64,000 bases of DNA from Pictodentalium vernedei (Eukaryota > Mollusca > Scaphopoda > Dentaliida > Dentaliidae). Location: assembly GCA_031216915.1 (NCBI GenBank), contig CM062289.1, positions 17,772,520 to 17,836,519 on the forward strand. Direction: 5' to 3'. Both the position numbers and the translations under genes were made by a program. The notes below the pieces were generated by a model. The model worked only from the letters and a program-made list of their open reading frames with translations, did not search any database and was not told the origin of the DNA. Every line of letters starts with the position of its first letter. Position 1 is the stretch's first letter. Of this stretch, positions 45,233 to 56,447 are shown piece by piece.

Positions 45233-45325
45233 GGTAATTGTTTTAAGTGATTCCATTCTATGTAAAAAAAAATTGAAATTGAAATTACTTCTTCCTGTGA
45301 GTTAACTTTAATTTAGTCTCTTTAA

Positions 45326-45660
45326 GGCCACACAAAGTAGATCTTCTGTTTCTTGGGCCATTATTTGTAAAATTGCATGCAGGCGAACATTTTTTTATTT
45401 TATTTTTTATTTCAGTAACTACTTCTTTGTCACCAAAAGTTCATGTTCTTGATTTATGTTTTATGCTAAAGCATTGCAAAGCCTTCTTGCACTCAAGGGA
45501 CAAATTTATCAATTTTATCAACTTGGGTAAAATATCAGACATAAACCATTAAATTTTTATTTTTTTTTCAAGTTTAAATTGGTTATAAAAAGATAGCATG
45601 CGGCAGCCTAAAGGACCATGCGGGAGGGCCTGAGAAACAGATTTTTTATTTTTTTAGGCC
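45326..45660. mobile_element. Harbinger-like MITE (copy 2, inverted, internally deleted)
   Basis: GGCC at both ends and TAA on both sides (45323-45325, 45661-45663). Only one arm of the central hairpin (AAAGCATTGCAAAGCCTTCT) remains. Confidence 0.82.
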
Positions 45661-45663
45661 TAA

Positions 45664-46059
45664 TGGTACTTTTGTTACAGCTTGGGTGTTTTTATAGCAA
45701 TCACTAGCTGGGAAAACAACAAACTTTTTAGGTGTTTTGGTACAGTTTGGTTTTCAATAGTTGTTTTTATAACGATCACGAGTGTGAGAAAAGCCATCCA
45801 GATATTAGCTTGCATATTATTTCTTGCTAAATGTGCTTAAAATGTGCTAAAAATATACTATGTGCTCATAAGCGACCCCAATGAGGGATCATAACCTATG
45901 TTTTGAAATTCAAAAATGAAATTTTTCATTTAGTAATACGAGAATTATTTTTGCAAGTGTAAAGGGTTAAAAATGTACTAAAATATATCATGTACTCTTT
46001 TGTTGTTAAAAATGTGCTTAAAATATACTCTGTGCTCAGTTGTTGTGTAAATACTTTTT
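45664..46059. other. Unassigned stretch with a family B remnant at about 45878-45971
   Basis: The remnant reads CCAATGAGGGATCATAACCT and ends GTGTAAAGGGTTAA. Around it AATGTGCTTAAAATATACT-like phrases recur. Confidence 0.5.
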
Positions 46060-47813
46060 AGCTCTACTTTGGTGAAGCCAAATTTGAGGTATTGTCATGG
46101 CCCGTAGTCCGTCTTGTCCATCCTTCTTGCCGTACACACGGCTCGGGCTAGAGGCCGTATTTATGAACCGATCTTTACGAAACTTCTTGGGTACCTTTGT
46201 TATCACCGTGAGACGAGAACGAGTGTTTTTGGGTCTGGTCCGAAATTCAAGACTGCAGCTGGCAGCCATTTTGTACAAAATTAGGTGCAATCCGATTTTT
46301 GCGCAGAACTTCCATATGAAAGCGCTGATTTGAATAATTTTTTGTATGAATGTTTAGTACCAAGGGATACATCACATATAATACAGGTTTTTTTTTTCGT
46401 GCATAAATTATGCAAATTAGATGAACTTTGATTTATTCAGTGCTACTTATACACAGTAAGTGCATGTGTCAATACGGCTTGGGCTAGAGGCTGTATTTAT
46501 GAAGCGATCTTCACAATTAAACTAACTTTGATTTATTTAGTGTTACTTTCAGCACTGTAACTGCAAATGCCAATACAGCTCGGCTAGATGCCGTATTTAC
46601 GAACCGATCTTTACAAAACTTCTTGGGTACCTTTGTTATCACCGTGGGATGAGAACAAGTGTTTTTGGGTGCGGTCCAAAATTCAAGATGGCTGCCGGCA
46701 GCTATTTTGTACCAAAATTAGTGCAATCAGTTTTTTTGTACAGAACTTCTGTATGAAAGTTCTGATTTGAATAAATTTCTGTATGAATGTTTAGTAACAT
46801 GGAATACATCACATATAATACAGGTTTTTTTCTCGAGCAGAAATTATGCAAATTAGATGAACTTTGACTTATTCAGTGCTACTTATACACAGTAAGTGCA
46901 TGTGTCAATATGGCTTGGGCTAGAGGCTGTATTTATGAACCGATCTTCACAAAACTTTTGGGGTACATGTGTTACCACCTTGGGATGAGAACGAGTGTTT
47001 CTGGGTACGGTCCAAAATTCAAGATGGCTGCCAGTGGCTATTTTGTACCGAAATTAGGTCCAATCAGTTTTTTGTACACAACTTCTATATGGCTCAGGCT
47101 AGAGGCCTTATAATGAACCGATCTTTACGAAACTTCTCGGATACCTTTGTTATCACCGTGGGACGAGAACGAGTGTTTTTGGGTGCGGTCCAAAATTCAA
47201 GATGGCTGCCAGCAGCCATTTTGTACCAAAATTAGTGCAATCTGTTTTTTGTACAGAACTTCTGTATGAAAGTTCTGATTTGAATAAATTTTTGTATGAA
47301 TGTTTACTAACATGGAATACATCACATATAATACAGGTTTTTGTCTTGTGCAGAAATTATGCAAATTAGATGAACTTTGATTTATTAAGTGATACTTATA
47401 CACAGTAAGTGCACATGTCAATACGGCTCGGGCTAGAGTCTGTATTTATGAACTGATCTTCACAAAACGTCTTGGGTACCTTTGTTTTCACCTTGGGACA
47501 GGAACGAGTGTGTTTTGGGGTGCCTTTGTTATCACTGTGCTGTGAGAACAAATATTTTGGGGTTCAGTCAGACCCACTCTGGGACTCAAAGATTTCTTTT
47601 CTAGTTTAGCATCTAACTGTCGCCCACCTTTACAATACTTTACCAATACATTTGTTTCAGGCTACGGTCAGCATTTATGTACAGACCGTTACAATACTTT
47701 ATATGTACCATTATTATCAGGTCATTACTTAGATGTTTGTCATTGCTGTGTCACATACTGTACATGTACATGTCTTAAACAAGTTGAGCTCCAGTTTCAT
47801 TGACACTTTCATT
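46060..47813. mobile_element. Helentron-like element, family H1 (copy 3, longest)
   Basis: It starts TTTTT AGCTCTACTTTGG and ends AAACAAGTTGAGCTCC, AGTTTCATTGACACT, TTCATT. The interior has about four units with GGCTAGAGGCCGTATTTATG and AAGATGGCTGCC, partly the same as copy 1 at 5093-6389, and the same 3' block with GGTTCAGTCAGACCCACTCT. Confidence 0.62.
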
Positions 47814-49004
47814 TGATTTTGTCATCTTAGCGTGCTCGAACAGCCAAATCCCAACCAACTGATGCGTTATTGCTATAAAAATATCACAATATTCAGATAC
47901 GAATGTGACGCAAATATTGGCCAAATAGCGAGTTATTAGCGCATCCAGATTTCCACAGTATTGGAGGCTGTACTGTATCATAGTATCAGTTCGGTATTCG
48001 GTATCTGCTTTCACTGAGATTTGTTTAAAAATACAGAATAAGTTGTTCTTGTACCGTTCTACCACAATGCCACAATGCCTCTGACCTCAACACTAGCTTC
48101 CTTTTGCCAACACAAATTATATCTACAGTAATTTTGTGACATATTCCAAACACACCTTAACCTTTAAAAGCCAGTTTAAGGCTTTTGCAATCTCCGAGCA
48201 TGTGCCCTTAATTTGCCATTATTAGGAGGCCCTGCTGACAATATACAAATCAGCTGGGCAGTGAATTCTAGTCAAGTCTTGGCTGCCTCAACAGGCAACC
48301 AAGACTTGACTAGAAATCACTGCTAAGCAGCTGGATATATACGGGCCTTTATTGGGTAACAAAACTGAAAAGAAAGTTAGTCACTGGTACTTCTTTCATA
48401 AAAATGAACAATTCAGCTCCAACATGTATCAAGCCTCAACAAGGTCATATACCGAATGCAGGAAAATTTGAAAATATAGATGGTTTCAGTATTTAATGAT
48501 TGGTCCGGTTCATTTTTCCATGATTTCGGTATCGGTTTGCTTTTTCGGTATATTGCACATCTCTAGAGTTGAGTCAGATTTCATGAGATGACAAAATGCA
48601 TACGAGAGGTACATAGGTTGGGCTGAGCTAATTTCATTTGGCAATGCCAGGTATGGAATGAATCAGGTATCATGATATAAATTTGTAGTGTTCTTCAGCA
48701 GCCAGCTTCTCCCCTCAGATACTCAAATGAAGTCATCTCGGGGTGGAGACAGAAATACGTTGTGTCGTTGATCTCTGCGCTCCATTGTTTTTCTTTTGTT
48801 CAGGTTTGAATGTGGAATTATTACAAAGCTGAGTGAACTTGCTATGTCAGTTGACCTTGAAATTGTGTTTTATCATCCAAAGATTTTTGTTTCGTCGTTT
48901 GCATTTATTTTAATTTGAAGCTGCCAAATCCAAATTTTGAATTTTATATAAATTTTTGGACTGACACATAATATAAGGAGAGATTTTTATTTTTTCTGTT
49001 ATAG
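47814..49004. other. End of intron 2: hairpin and hAT-like remnants
   Basis: A hairpin at 48258-48325 pairs AGTGAATTCTAGTCAAGTCT with its mirror, with outer arms CAGCTG. Around 48440-48565 GGTATCGGTTTGCTTTTTCG and CACATCTCTAG look like a hAT-like end. The last 30 bp before exon 3 form a T-rich acceptor tract. Confidence 0.45.
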
Positions 49005-49076
49005 GTATGAACAGAGTTTTCGGGACCTGTTGCATTGTGAAAATGCAGATTCAAAGGACCGCAACGTTATCACAGA
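49005..49076 (+). CDS. PDK: PDK exon 3
   Basis: The acceptor is TTTTTTCTGTTATAG and the donor is GA|GTGAGT. The first base completes the tryptophan begun in exon 2; the exon then encodes YEQSFRDLLHCEN and DSKDRNVIT, the helix that in mammalian PDKs carries the pattern YxxSFxxLLExxN. The last two bases plus one from exon 4 give Asp. It lies after a 40-kb intron, and a Helentron-like element starts 16 bp beyond its donor. The short length (72 bp) and phase fit between exons 2 and 4. Confidence 0.9.
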
Positions 49077-49092
49077 GTGAGTATCAATTTTT

Positions 49093-50263
49093 AGCTTAAC
49101 TTGACATAGTCAAGATAAGCTATTGCCATCACGCGAGCGGAAGTCTGTTATTCTGTGAGTCTGTTAGTCTGTGAGTCTGAGTCTGTTAGTCTGTGAGTCT
49201 GTTCACATTTTCCTTTAGCACAGGCTACACCCCACAGTTCTTGTCTGATCATCACAAAATTTCATATGCAAGTTTGGGGTCATGTCTAGATGAGAACGTC
49301 CCCTTTTGGTTGTGATCGGTCAGCCGGTATGGCTGCCCGAGCCCAAAACCTGAAAACCCTTAGCACAGTCTACAGGTCATATTTATGAAGGGATTTCATT
49401 GTAACTTGGTAGGATGCATCTGTATAATGCCTAGATGAGAACGTCCCCTTTTGGGCATGATCTATCAACTGTGATGGCTGCCCAAGCCCGAAACCCAAAA
49501 ACTTTTAGCACAGTCTGCAGGTCATGTTTAATATGAAGGGATGTCATTGTAACTTGGTAGGATGAGTCCTTATGATGTCTAGATGAGATTTTCCCCTTTC
49601 CCCATTTGGGCATGATCTGCCAACCGTGACAACTGCCTGAGCCCATGTGATTGGTCAACTGTGACGGCTTCAGGGGCCCGAAGCCCGAAAACCTTGAGCG
49701 CAGTCTACAGGTCATATTTATGAAGGGATTTCATTATAACTTTGTAGGATCACTCCAGATGATGCCCAGATGAGATTGTCCCCTTTTGGTTGCGATCATT
49801 CATCCATGATGGCTGCCCAAGCCCAAAGCCCAAAAACCTTTAGCACAGTCTACAGGTCATATTTATGAAGGGATTTCATTGTAACTTGGTAAGTTGACTT
49901 CATATAATGTCTAGATGAGAACGTCCCCTTTGGAAGCAATTGGGAAACTGACGGCTACAGGATGACTCGTTTTGGAATAAATTCACTGTAACTTGGTAAC
50001 TTTCATTGATATACGTTAACTATGAGGACCACACACATTAACTGTGAGGTCATATTAACCCACCCCTCAGCTCTTTAGTTCAGTGTACACCTCATATTAT
50101 TTATATCAAAAACATAGCATACAGGGAACAGAAAATTAACATATTCTTAATTATCAAAATTCTTGTCTTATTTCATAATCCTTTCATAAACATTGAACAT
50201 TATCCTTTTCATCTAACACAACACACAGACAAGTTAAGCTACAGTGTTATTGACACTTTCATT
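49093..50263. mobile_element. Helentron-like element, family H1 (copy 4) beside the exon 3 donor
   Basis: It starts after TTTTT with AGCTTAACTTGAC and ends GACAAGTTAAGCT, hairpin CAGTGTTATTGACACT, TTCATT. Interior units share TATTTATGAAGGGATTTCAT and GAGAACGTCCCCTTTTGG, as in copy 2. Confidence 0.65.
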
Positions 50264-50529
50264 GAAAAACATGGCCACCAGCAGCCATCTTGCAGGGTTT
50301 GTACAAGCCCTGGGAACCTGGAAAAAGTCATGGAAACTGAAAATTTATTCTAGGCCTGCAAGTCCTGGAAAGTTAGAGGTATTTTTGTTTCTTGTCTTGA
50401 AAAGTCATGGATATTTCCCCTAAAATGTAACACCAATATCAAACTTGCTAGGAAGACGGTCACAAAACACCGCGAAGTTTGATTCGGCATGAAGAATGAG
50501 AATTGCATTAGTCTTTTATGATTCATTCA

Positions 50530-51184
50530 TTAACCCTTTACCTAACGTAACGGTCAAAACCGGCCAGCGCTATTCTCAAAAATCGCCAATTAATTTTCAT
50601 TATTTTTTCATTTTTTGTCTCAAAAACATAGGTTATGACCCCTCGTTGGAACGAGCTTGTCGAGCTCGTTCCAACGAGGGGTCATAAGCTATGTTTTTGA
50701 GACAAAAAATGAAAAGAAATTAGGCCTAAAAAAAATTAAAAATCTGCTTCTCAGGCCCTCCTGCATGGTCCTTTTGGCTGCCGCACTCTCTCTTTTTATA
50801 ACCAATGCAAACTTTAAAAAAAATAAAAATTGAATGGTTTATGTCTGATATTTTACCAAAGTTAAAAAAAATTGATAAATTTGTCCCTTGAGTGCAAGAA
50901 GGCTTTGCAATGCTTTAGCATTGCAAAGCCTTCTTGCTCTCAAGGGCCGAAATACACCACCACCCATGCTTCTCCATAGATTATGAGGCCTAAAACATAC
51001 CAAGGACATGAACTTTTGGAGGGAAAGAAATAATTACAGAAATAAAAAATAAAATAAAAACCCGCTTGCCCGCATGGAATTTTACAAATAATGGCTTGAG
51101 AAACAGAAGATCTACTTTGTGTGGCCTTATTCAAGAATTTTTTTTGCAAGTGTCGTCTGCTTTTCATGTTAGGTAAAGGGTTAA
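50530..51184. mobile_element. Family B TTAA MITE split by a Harbinger-like MITE
   Basis: TTAA CCCTTTACCTAACGTAACGG at left and GTTAGGTAAAGGG TTAA at right; the core hairpin GACCCCTCGTTGGAACGAGC with mirror is intact. Without the insert it matches other family B copies at about 250 bp. Confidence 0.9.
50723..51126. mobile_element. Harbinger-like MITE (copy 3) nested in the family B MITE
   Basis: GGCC ends; TTA on both sides (50720-50722, 51127-51129). The interrupted host reads AAATTA...TTATTCAAG, against AAATTAGTTATTCAAG in uninterrupted copies, supporting the 3-bp duplication. Confidence 0.88.
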
Positions 51185-51532
51185 ATGTTGCGTATAATTA
51201 TATAAATTCTTACAGTTCTGTGTTATGTGGTAGTGAGAACTAAAATGGATTTTTTCAAGCCTCTTGTCATGGAAATGTCCAGGACATTTCCATGACCCAG
51301 ATGCTTGAAAAATTCCTCTTGTTTACAGTATTGAAGTTTTGGAAAATCCACTTGAAATGGAATTTTATCTTCAGAAAAGTGTATGAACCGTGATCTTGGA
51401 TTTGGCATATAATTGTCAATAATTTCTGTCGCACACACACCCTATGGGGTGAATCTCTCACTCAATTTTTTCCACTCTCTTATGTGGATTTAGGGTGATC
51501 TCTGTGTGGGAGCAGTCATATGTTGTTTTTTT
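51185..51532. other. Intron 3 stretch with a hairpin at about 51252-51314
   Basis: TTTTTCAAGC...CATGGAAATGTCC pairs with GGACATTTCCATG...GCTTGAAAAA. No gene is recognised. Confidence 0.5.
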
Positions 51533-51749
51533 TTAACCCTTCACCCAGCGTGATGACCCAAACGGGCCAGTGCTATTCACAAAAATTGCCATTCAATTTT
51601 ATATTTTGCCTAAAAAAATAGTCACCCATCACTCATTCCAATAAGGGAGTCATAAGCTGTGTTTTTGATGCAAAACATTTAAATAATTAGTTATTAAATA
51701 ATTTTGTTTGCAAGTGTCGTCTGCTTTTTATGTTAGGTAATGGTGTTAA
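51533..51749. mobile_element. Family B TTAA MITE, divergent
   Basis: TTAA CCCTTCACCCAGCGTGATG at left, GTTAGGTAATGGTG TTAA at right. One arm of the central hairpin is deleted. Confidence 0.78.
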
Positions 51750-51844
51750 TTTCATTACAAAACATGGCTGCCAGAGGCCATCTCAGATTTTGCAATTAAA
51801 TTGTCTACAATTTTTTATAGCACATCCTGCAGTTAGTTATTTAG

Positions 51845-51893
51845 TTCAATCGCTTCTTGGTGAAGTTGAGCTGCAGTGTCATTGACATTTTCA
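51845..51893. mobile_element. 3' terminus fragment of a family H1 Helentron-like element
   Basis: GAAGTTGAGCT followed by hairpin CAGTGTCATTGACATT and TTCAT. No matching 5' end lies nearby. Confidence 0.55.
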
Positions 51894-52164
51894 TATAGTA
51901 CCTTAAGGTTATTTGTGACATGAAATGCTTGAGGAGATTGTAGACAGGTGTTACATTTTATGGATAATCATACCTTAAATGATTGTGAATACAAAACAGG
52001 TAAAAAGATGGTAGGTAATCTATTTAAATCAGACTTATCTCATGCTACTGATGGGCTTTTTTTGTGCTTAATCAGCATTGAGATTGATCCTTTGTTGTTG
52101 TCACATTGGCACAAGACAGTGCATGCACAGAACAGCTGCATGACCTGGGAAATGATTATTACAG

Positions 52165-52410
52165 TTAACCCTTCACACAATGCAGATGATATCAAAATTT
52201 ATTATTTTAAATATTATTTGTTCAAATTTTTCATTAAATTTCAACAAAAGCATATCGTGTGATCCCCTCATTGGAACGAGCTCGTTCCAATGAGGGGGGA
52301 GGGGGGGGGGGGGGGGGGGGTTCACATGATATGGTTTTGAAAATTGTTTTCCAATGGCTCATTTTGTAAATTACGTGGGTAGTTGTAGCTGATTCATTTG
52401 ATAAAAGTAA
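52165..52410. mobile_element. Family A MITE with a poly-G expansion
   Basis: TTAA CCCTTCACACAATGCAGATG at left; the right terminus is worn. The hairpin centre GAACGAGCTCGTTCCAATGA is followed by a G-rich run ending in 20 consecutive G (52301-52320) where other copies read GAGGGGTCAC. Confidence 0.8.
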
Positions 52411-52433
52411 TCAAAAAACCAATGCATGCCAAG

Positions 52434-52784
52434 CGGGCGTGGTGACTCAGGAGGTAGAGGTGCTGGCTGCAAGCAGAGAGGTCCTTGGTTGAAATCCCAC
52501 CTGCGGCAACCACGTTGTGTCCTTGGGCAAGACGCTTCACTCCCATTGCCCACGTGGTGGGCACGGTGGCATTGTGTACTAAGGCGTACTGCGCGTTGAT
52601 GGTACACTTGTCTTCATCCAATGCTAACCCTGCTTGTGTGGAGTTAGTATGTTGGGGAGCCTGACAGTTGCTTGCCATGGATTGGTGGTTCTCTCCAGGT
52701 ACTCCGGCTTCCTCCACCTGTAAAACTGTCCAACACGAGGTGACCCTGCCTGTCAAAAGTGTCATTAAACCCCAATAAATAAAG
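52434..52784 (+). mobile_element. tRNA-derived SINE
   Basis: A box TGGTGACTCAGGAGG and B box GGTTGAAATCC are slightly worn. Body TGTGTCCTTGGGCAAGACGC; tail CATTAAACCCCAATAAATAA. Possible 6-bp flank GCCAAG on both sides. Confidence 0.87.
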
Positions 52785-52925
52785 GCCAAGTTCTTCAAAC
52801 CAGTATTTAGGACTTTAGTGACTCAAGTTTCATATTCAAAATTCAGCACAAAAGCAAACAGAAAGTCTGAAATTAAAATCCATGTGGTCCACAGATTTTT
52901 ACTCATGACATTTATAGCAGTATTT
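52785..52925. other. Spacer
   Basis: No feature is recognised. Confidence 0.3.
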
Positions 52926-53766
52926 ATACCCCCCGCAAACAAAGTTTGGGGGTATATAGGAATCACGCTGTCCGTCCGTCCATCCATCCGTTCAGATCCA
53001 GCAGTCAGAATGTTTTGATATTTTGTATGCAGCATACTTAGGGGGGGGGGGGGGGGGGGGGGGGGGGTGAGATTCAAGTTTGTTCAAGCCATGTCCCTAG
53101 GTCCATATTTGGACTCACTGTGGGAGCTTGAATTGTAACTTAATTCAAAATGAGGAATTTTTTTTAAAAATCTTCTTCTTCAGATTCAGCAGTCGGAATG
53201 TTTTGATATGTGGTGTGTAGGATCCTTAGGGAGGTGAGATTCAAGTTTGTTAAAGCCAAGTCCCTGGGTCAATATTTGGGCTCCCTGTGGGAGCCCGAAT
53301 TATAACTTAGTCTATATGAGGAATTTTTCTTTAAAAGTCTTATCCTTCAGATTCAGCAGTCAGAATGTTTTGATATTTGGCATGCAGCATCCTTAGGGGG
53401 TGAGATTCAGGTTTGTTCAAGCCAAGTCCCTGGGTTCATATTTGGGCTCACAGTGGGAGCCTGAATGATAACTTAGTTCAAAATGAGGAATTTTCTATAA
53501 AAATCTTCTTCAGATCCAGCAGATGAATGCTTTTGATATTTGGTATGCAGCATCCTTAGGGGAGGGGTGGGGGGGGGGGGGGGGGGTAAGATTCCAGTTT
53601 GTTCAGGCCATATCCCTAGTTCCATAAAATTTGTCTCTCATGTCTTCATTCCTCTGTAGTGTTGATGAACCATGTCTAACTGAATGTGACCCCAAATACT
53701 TCTTTGAACCACTTTGTTTGAATCACTTTGCCCGGTGAGCGATTATGGCCTCTTGGGGCCTCTTGT
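52926..53766. mobile_element. Helentron-like element, family H2, with a 5' hairpin
   Basis: The 5' end has a hairpin TACCCCCCGCAAAC / GTTTGGGGGTATA, then GTCCGTCCGTCCATCC. Four tandem units follow; the 3' end is CGGTGAGCGA, hairpin GGCCTCTTGGGGCC, TCTTGTT. Two poly-G runs (27 G at 53041-53067; about 17 G at 53570-53586) occur at the same place in the unit. Confidence 0.62.
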
Positions 53767-54560
53767 TTAAAATCTTCTTCTTCAGCTCCACCATATAGCT
53801 CCACATCATATTTGGTATACAACATCTCTAGAGAGGTCAGATTCAAGTTCGTTCAAATCGGGTCCCTAGGTATATATTTGGGCTTGCTATGGTAGCCCAA
53901 GTTTTAACTTAATGCAATATGAGGAAATTTCTTTAAAAATCTTCTTCAGATCCACCAGTCTGAATGCTTTCATATTTGGTATACAGCATCTCTAAGGGGG
54001 TCAGATTCAAGTTTGTTCAATTTGAATGTCAGGGTTAATACTTGGGCTCCATATGGGAACCTGAAATTTGACTTGGTACAATATGAAGGAATTTTTTCAA
54101 AAATCTTCTTCTTCAGATTCCCTGTCAGAATCCTTTCTTATTTGGTTTACAACATCTCTAGGGGAGTCAGATTCAAGTTTGTTCAAATTGGTTCCCTGAG
54201 TTAATATTTGGGCTTCCAATGTTAGCCCGATTTAGTGAAATATGAGGAAATTTCTTTCCCTGTGGGAACCCTGGAAAGTAAGCAGCACTTGTTTACTGTG
54301 GTAAACCAGTTCCGCTTTACTAGTAAAATAGGACCCAGTCACCAATGCTTGGGGTGAAAGTCCTCTAAAATGGGCAACATGTAGATCAACGATTGACTAA
54401 ACTTGACTTCATCTCCATGTTGTGTCACGATTAGCCATGGTGCATAAATGTGTGACATTAACCACCAACAAACAAACAAGGAAATTTCTTTAAAAATCTT
54501 CTTCTTTAGATCCACCAATCAGAATCCTCTCATATTTAGTAAATCCTATTAATTCTTTGC
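53767..54560. repeat. Further family H2 units with a SINE tail fragment
   Basis: Units with AATCTTCTTCTTCAG, TATTTGGTATACAACATC and GTTCAAATCGGGTCCCTAGG run to about 54250 without a terminus. Around 54420-54478 is a SINE 3' fragment (CACGATTAGCCATGGTGCAT), then one more unit piece. Confidence 0.55.
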
Positions 54561-54948
54561 CAGTGAAAATTATTCAGTTTTATGATCCATAATATGTATA
54601 CAAACGAAGGTTGTCGAGTACTCAACAATGTTCGTTTATATACACACTACGGAATAGTTTCTGAGAATACTGCTTTCCAATTCCTATAGTTTTGATCCCA
54701 GATTCGGTGAAATAATGGCTATGGATAAGCAGATGTTATCCGGTTATAGCTCTTGGTTAGTCAGTTGTGAAAATGGGCCAACCGTTTCAGCCCTAGATGG
54801 CAGGTTACGGCAATTATGTGAGCACGATAATCCTATATCTTAGGTCATCCACTGTTACATTGTGGTTCACAAAGGTAAAGGCTGTCATCACCCCGTGAGT
54901 AATGTGACCTCAATATATCCAACCATCAATGTATCTTTACTTTTTTAA
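54561..54948. other. Unassigned sequence
   Basis: ACGGAATAGTTTCTG at about 54650 recurs at about 55965, so related fragments border the family C copy. No gene is recognised. Confidence 0.35.
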
Positions 54949-55057
54949 GAACAGGAGCCTGCTTAATTGGATATCTCTTGATTGAATAACCCTGTTAACT
55001 GAATATTACCTCCAAACACAAAACCATTTACCATACCTTCAGTGCAAATTTGACCTG

Positions 55058-55306
55058 TTAACCCTTTACCCAATGCAGACGATATCAAATTTTATTATTT
55101 TTAATATAATTTTTTAAAAGTTTTCAAAAAATTTCAACAAAACCATATCATGTGACCCCTCACTGGAACGAGCTCAGTGAGCTCGTTCCAATGAGTGGTC
55201 ACATGATATGGTTTTGTTGAAATATTCTGAAAAATTTATATTTTTCAACTACTCAATTTGCATATTACGCAGCCGGATGTGGGCGATTCATTAGGTAAAG
55301 GGTTAA
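55058..55306. mobile_element. Family A TTAA MITE inside the family C copy
   Basis: Host reads GACCTG|TTAA element TTAA|ATGATTTGAATA. The empty equivalent in copy 2 reads GACCTGTTAATTGAATA. Terminal repeats CCCTTTACCCAATG and ATTAGGTAAAGGG. Confidence 0.94.
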
Positions 55307-55346
55307 ATGATTTGAATACAGTTTATAGAGTAACATCCTGTTAATT

Positions 55347-55584
55347 GGTAGAGTGCTGAATTATTTTTGGTCATCAAAATTTGTTCACATACGTTTGCCT
55401 AGTTACAATTTATGAGAGAGTGACAATAGGCACTCTCCCATAAATTGTAACAAGGCAAATCCTAACAGACTAAATAATTTCACTTCAATGGTGGTATGGA
55501 CAACATCCACAAAATATGAAGCCTTTAAGTGCTGGTACTGACACTTCAGAGTAAAGCCCAAATATGGGCTTCCAGCACTCTACC
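55347..55584. mobile_element. Palindromic MITE with GGTAGAGTGCTG ends
   Basis: Ends GGTAGAGTGCTG and CCAGCACTCTACC. Hairpin GCCTAGTTACAATTTATGAG / CATAAATTGTAACAAGGC, like the hairpin at 6772-6806. Flanks TGTTAATT and AGTTAAAT may be a worn duplication. Confidence 0.75.
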
Positions 55585-55791
55585 AGTTAAATGAATAATA
55601 AATCTTGTAATATGTCGAGAAATTGTCCTCGCAATCCCAAAATTCCCCTTGTGTATAGAACTATTTGGTCTCAGTACATCCAATGCAGGATTTTAATCTG
55701 TAATAGCTTGTTTGACTTAGCTCTATGAGCTCTATGAGCTCTGTCAAACAAGATATAGTAGCTGAAATGATCAGTTTATCTCTAGAATACA

Positions 55792-55915
55792 GAAGGGTGC
55801 ACTGCGGCTCAGTGGTTACAGCATTGGTAATCCAGCTTCCTCCACCCATAAAACTGTCCAACACGAGGTAACTATGGCTGTCAAAAGTGTCAAACCCCAA
55901 TCAAGAAAAAAAAAA
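55792..55915 (+). mobile_element. Internally deleted SINE
   Basis: A head like the A box (GCGGCTCAGTGGTTA) joins straight to the SINE 3' part (GCTTCCTCCACCCATAAAAC). Perfect 11-bp target duplication TCTAGAATACA (55781-55791, 55916-55926), so the short form itself transposed. Confidence 0.82.
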
Positions 55916-56225
55916 TCTAGAATACACGAAAGTGAGCAAATCTTTTTTTGAATACTCATAAACGGAATAGTTTCTGCGGTTAATCAGTACTCAGTACTCA
56001 TGGAAATTGCCGATCATTAACAAAGTCTTGAAGTCGCTTATTTCTCAATATATACAGCACTGCTTCGAGGTGTAATCTCCAAAGGAGAAGTGGCAGATTC
56101 ACTGCATTTTAACCGTGGAATGACGATCACTATCAATATTTCGGATAACCGGTTGACATTTTTTTCAAATTAGTTAGGTAGGTAACCGTTTTCAAACCGG
56201 TTATCTGGTTAACCATTTCAGTACT

Positions 56226-56392
56226 ACTGCCAGCACTGTTCACAAAAATAGCCAAGTCAAATTCTATTATTTTTTCAGTTGTTCCAATGAGAGGTCATAA
56301 TCAATTTTTTTGATGCAATAATTGAAAAAATTTAGCTGTTAAAGATTTATTTTGGAAGTGTTACCTTCTAATTGTCTTTGATAAAGGGTTAA
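56226..56392. mobile_element. Family B MITE remnant before exon 4
   Basis: GCCAGCACTGTTCACAAAAA, GTTCCAATGAGAGGTCATAA, then GATAAAGGGTTAA. It ends 55 bp upstream of the exon 4 acceptor. Confidence 0.72.
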
Positions 56393-56447
56393 CTAATATT
56401 TTAAATAAAGTGCACTATAATTAATAGCAATATTTCAAATTTTGTAG

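Larger units (their letters stand above)
54949..55965. mobile_element. Family C MITE, copy 4, carrying three insertions
   Basis: Left end worn (ACAGGAGCCTGCTTAATTGG); right end lost near 55965. Between host pieces lie a family A MITE, a GGTAGAGTGCTG MITE and a deleted SINE. The host core TTGACTTAGCTCTATGAGCT is at about 55710-55750. Confidence 0.82.
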
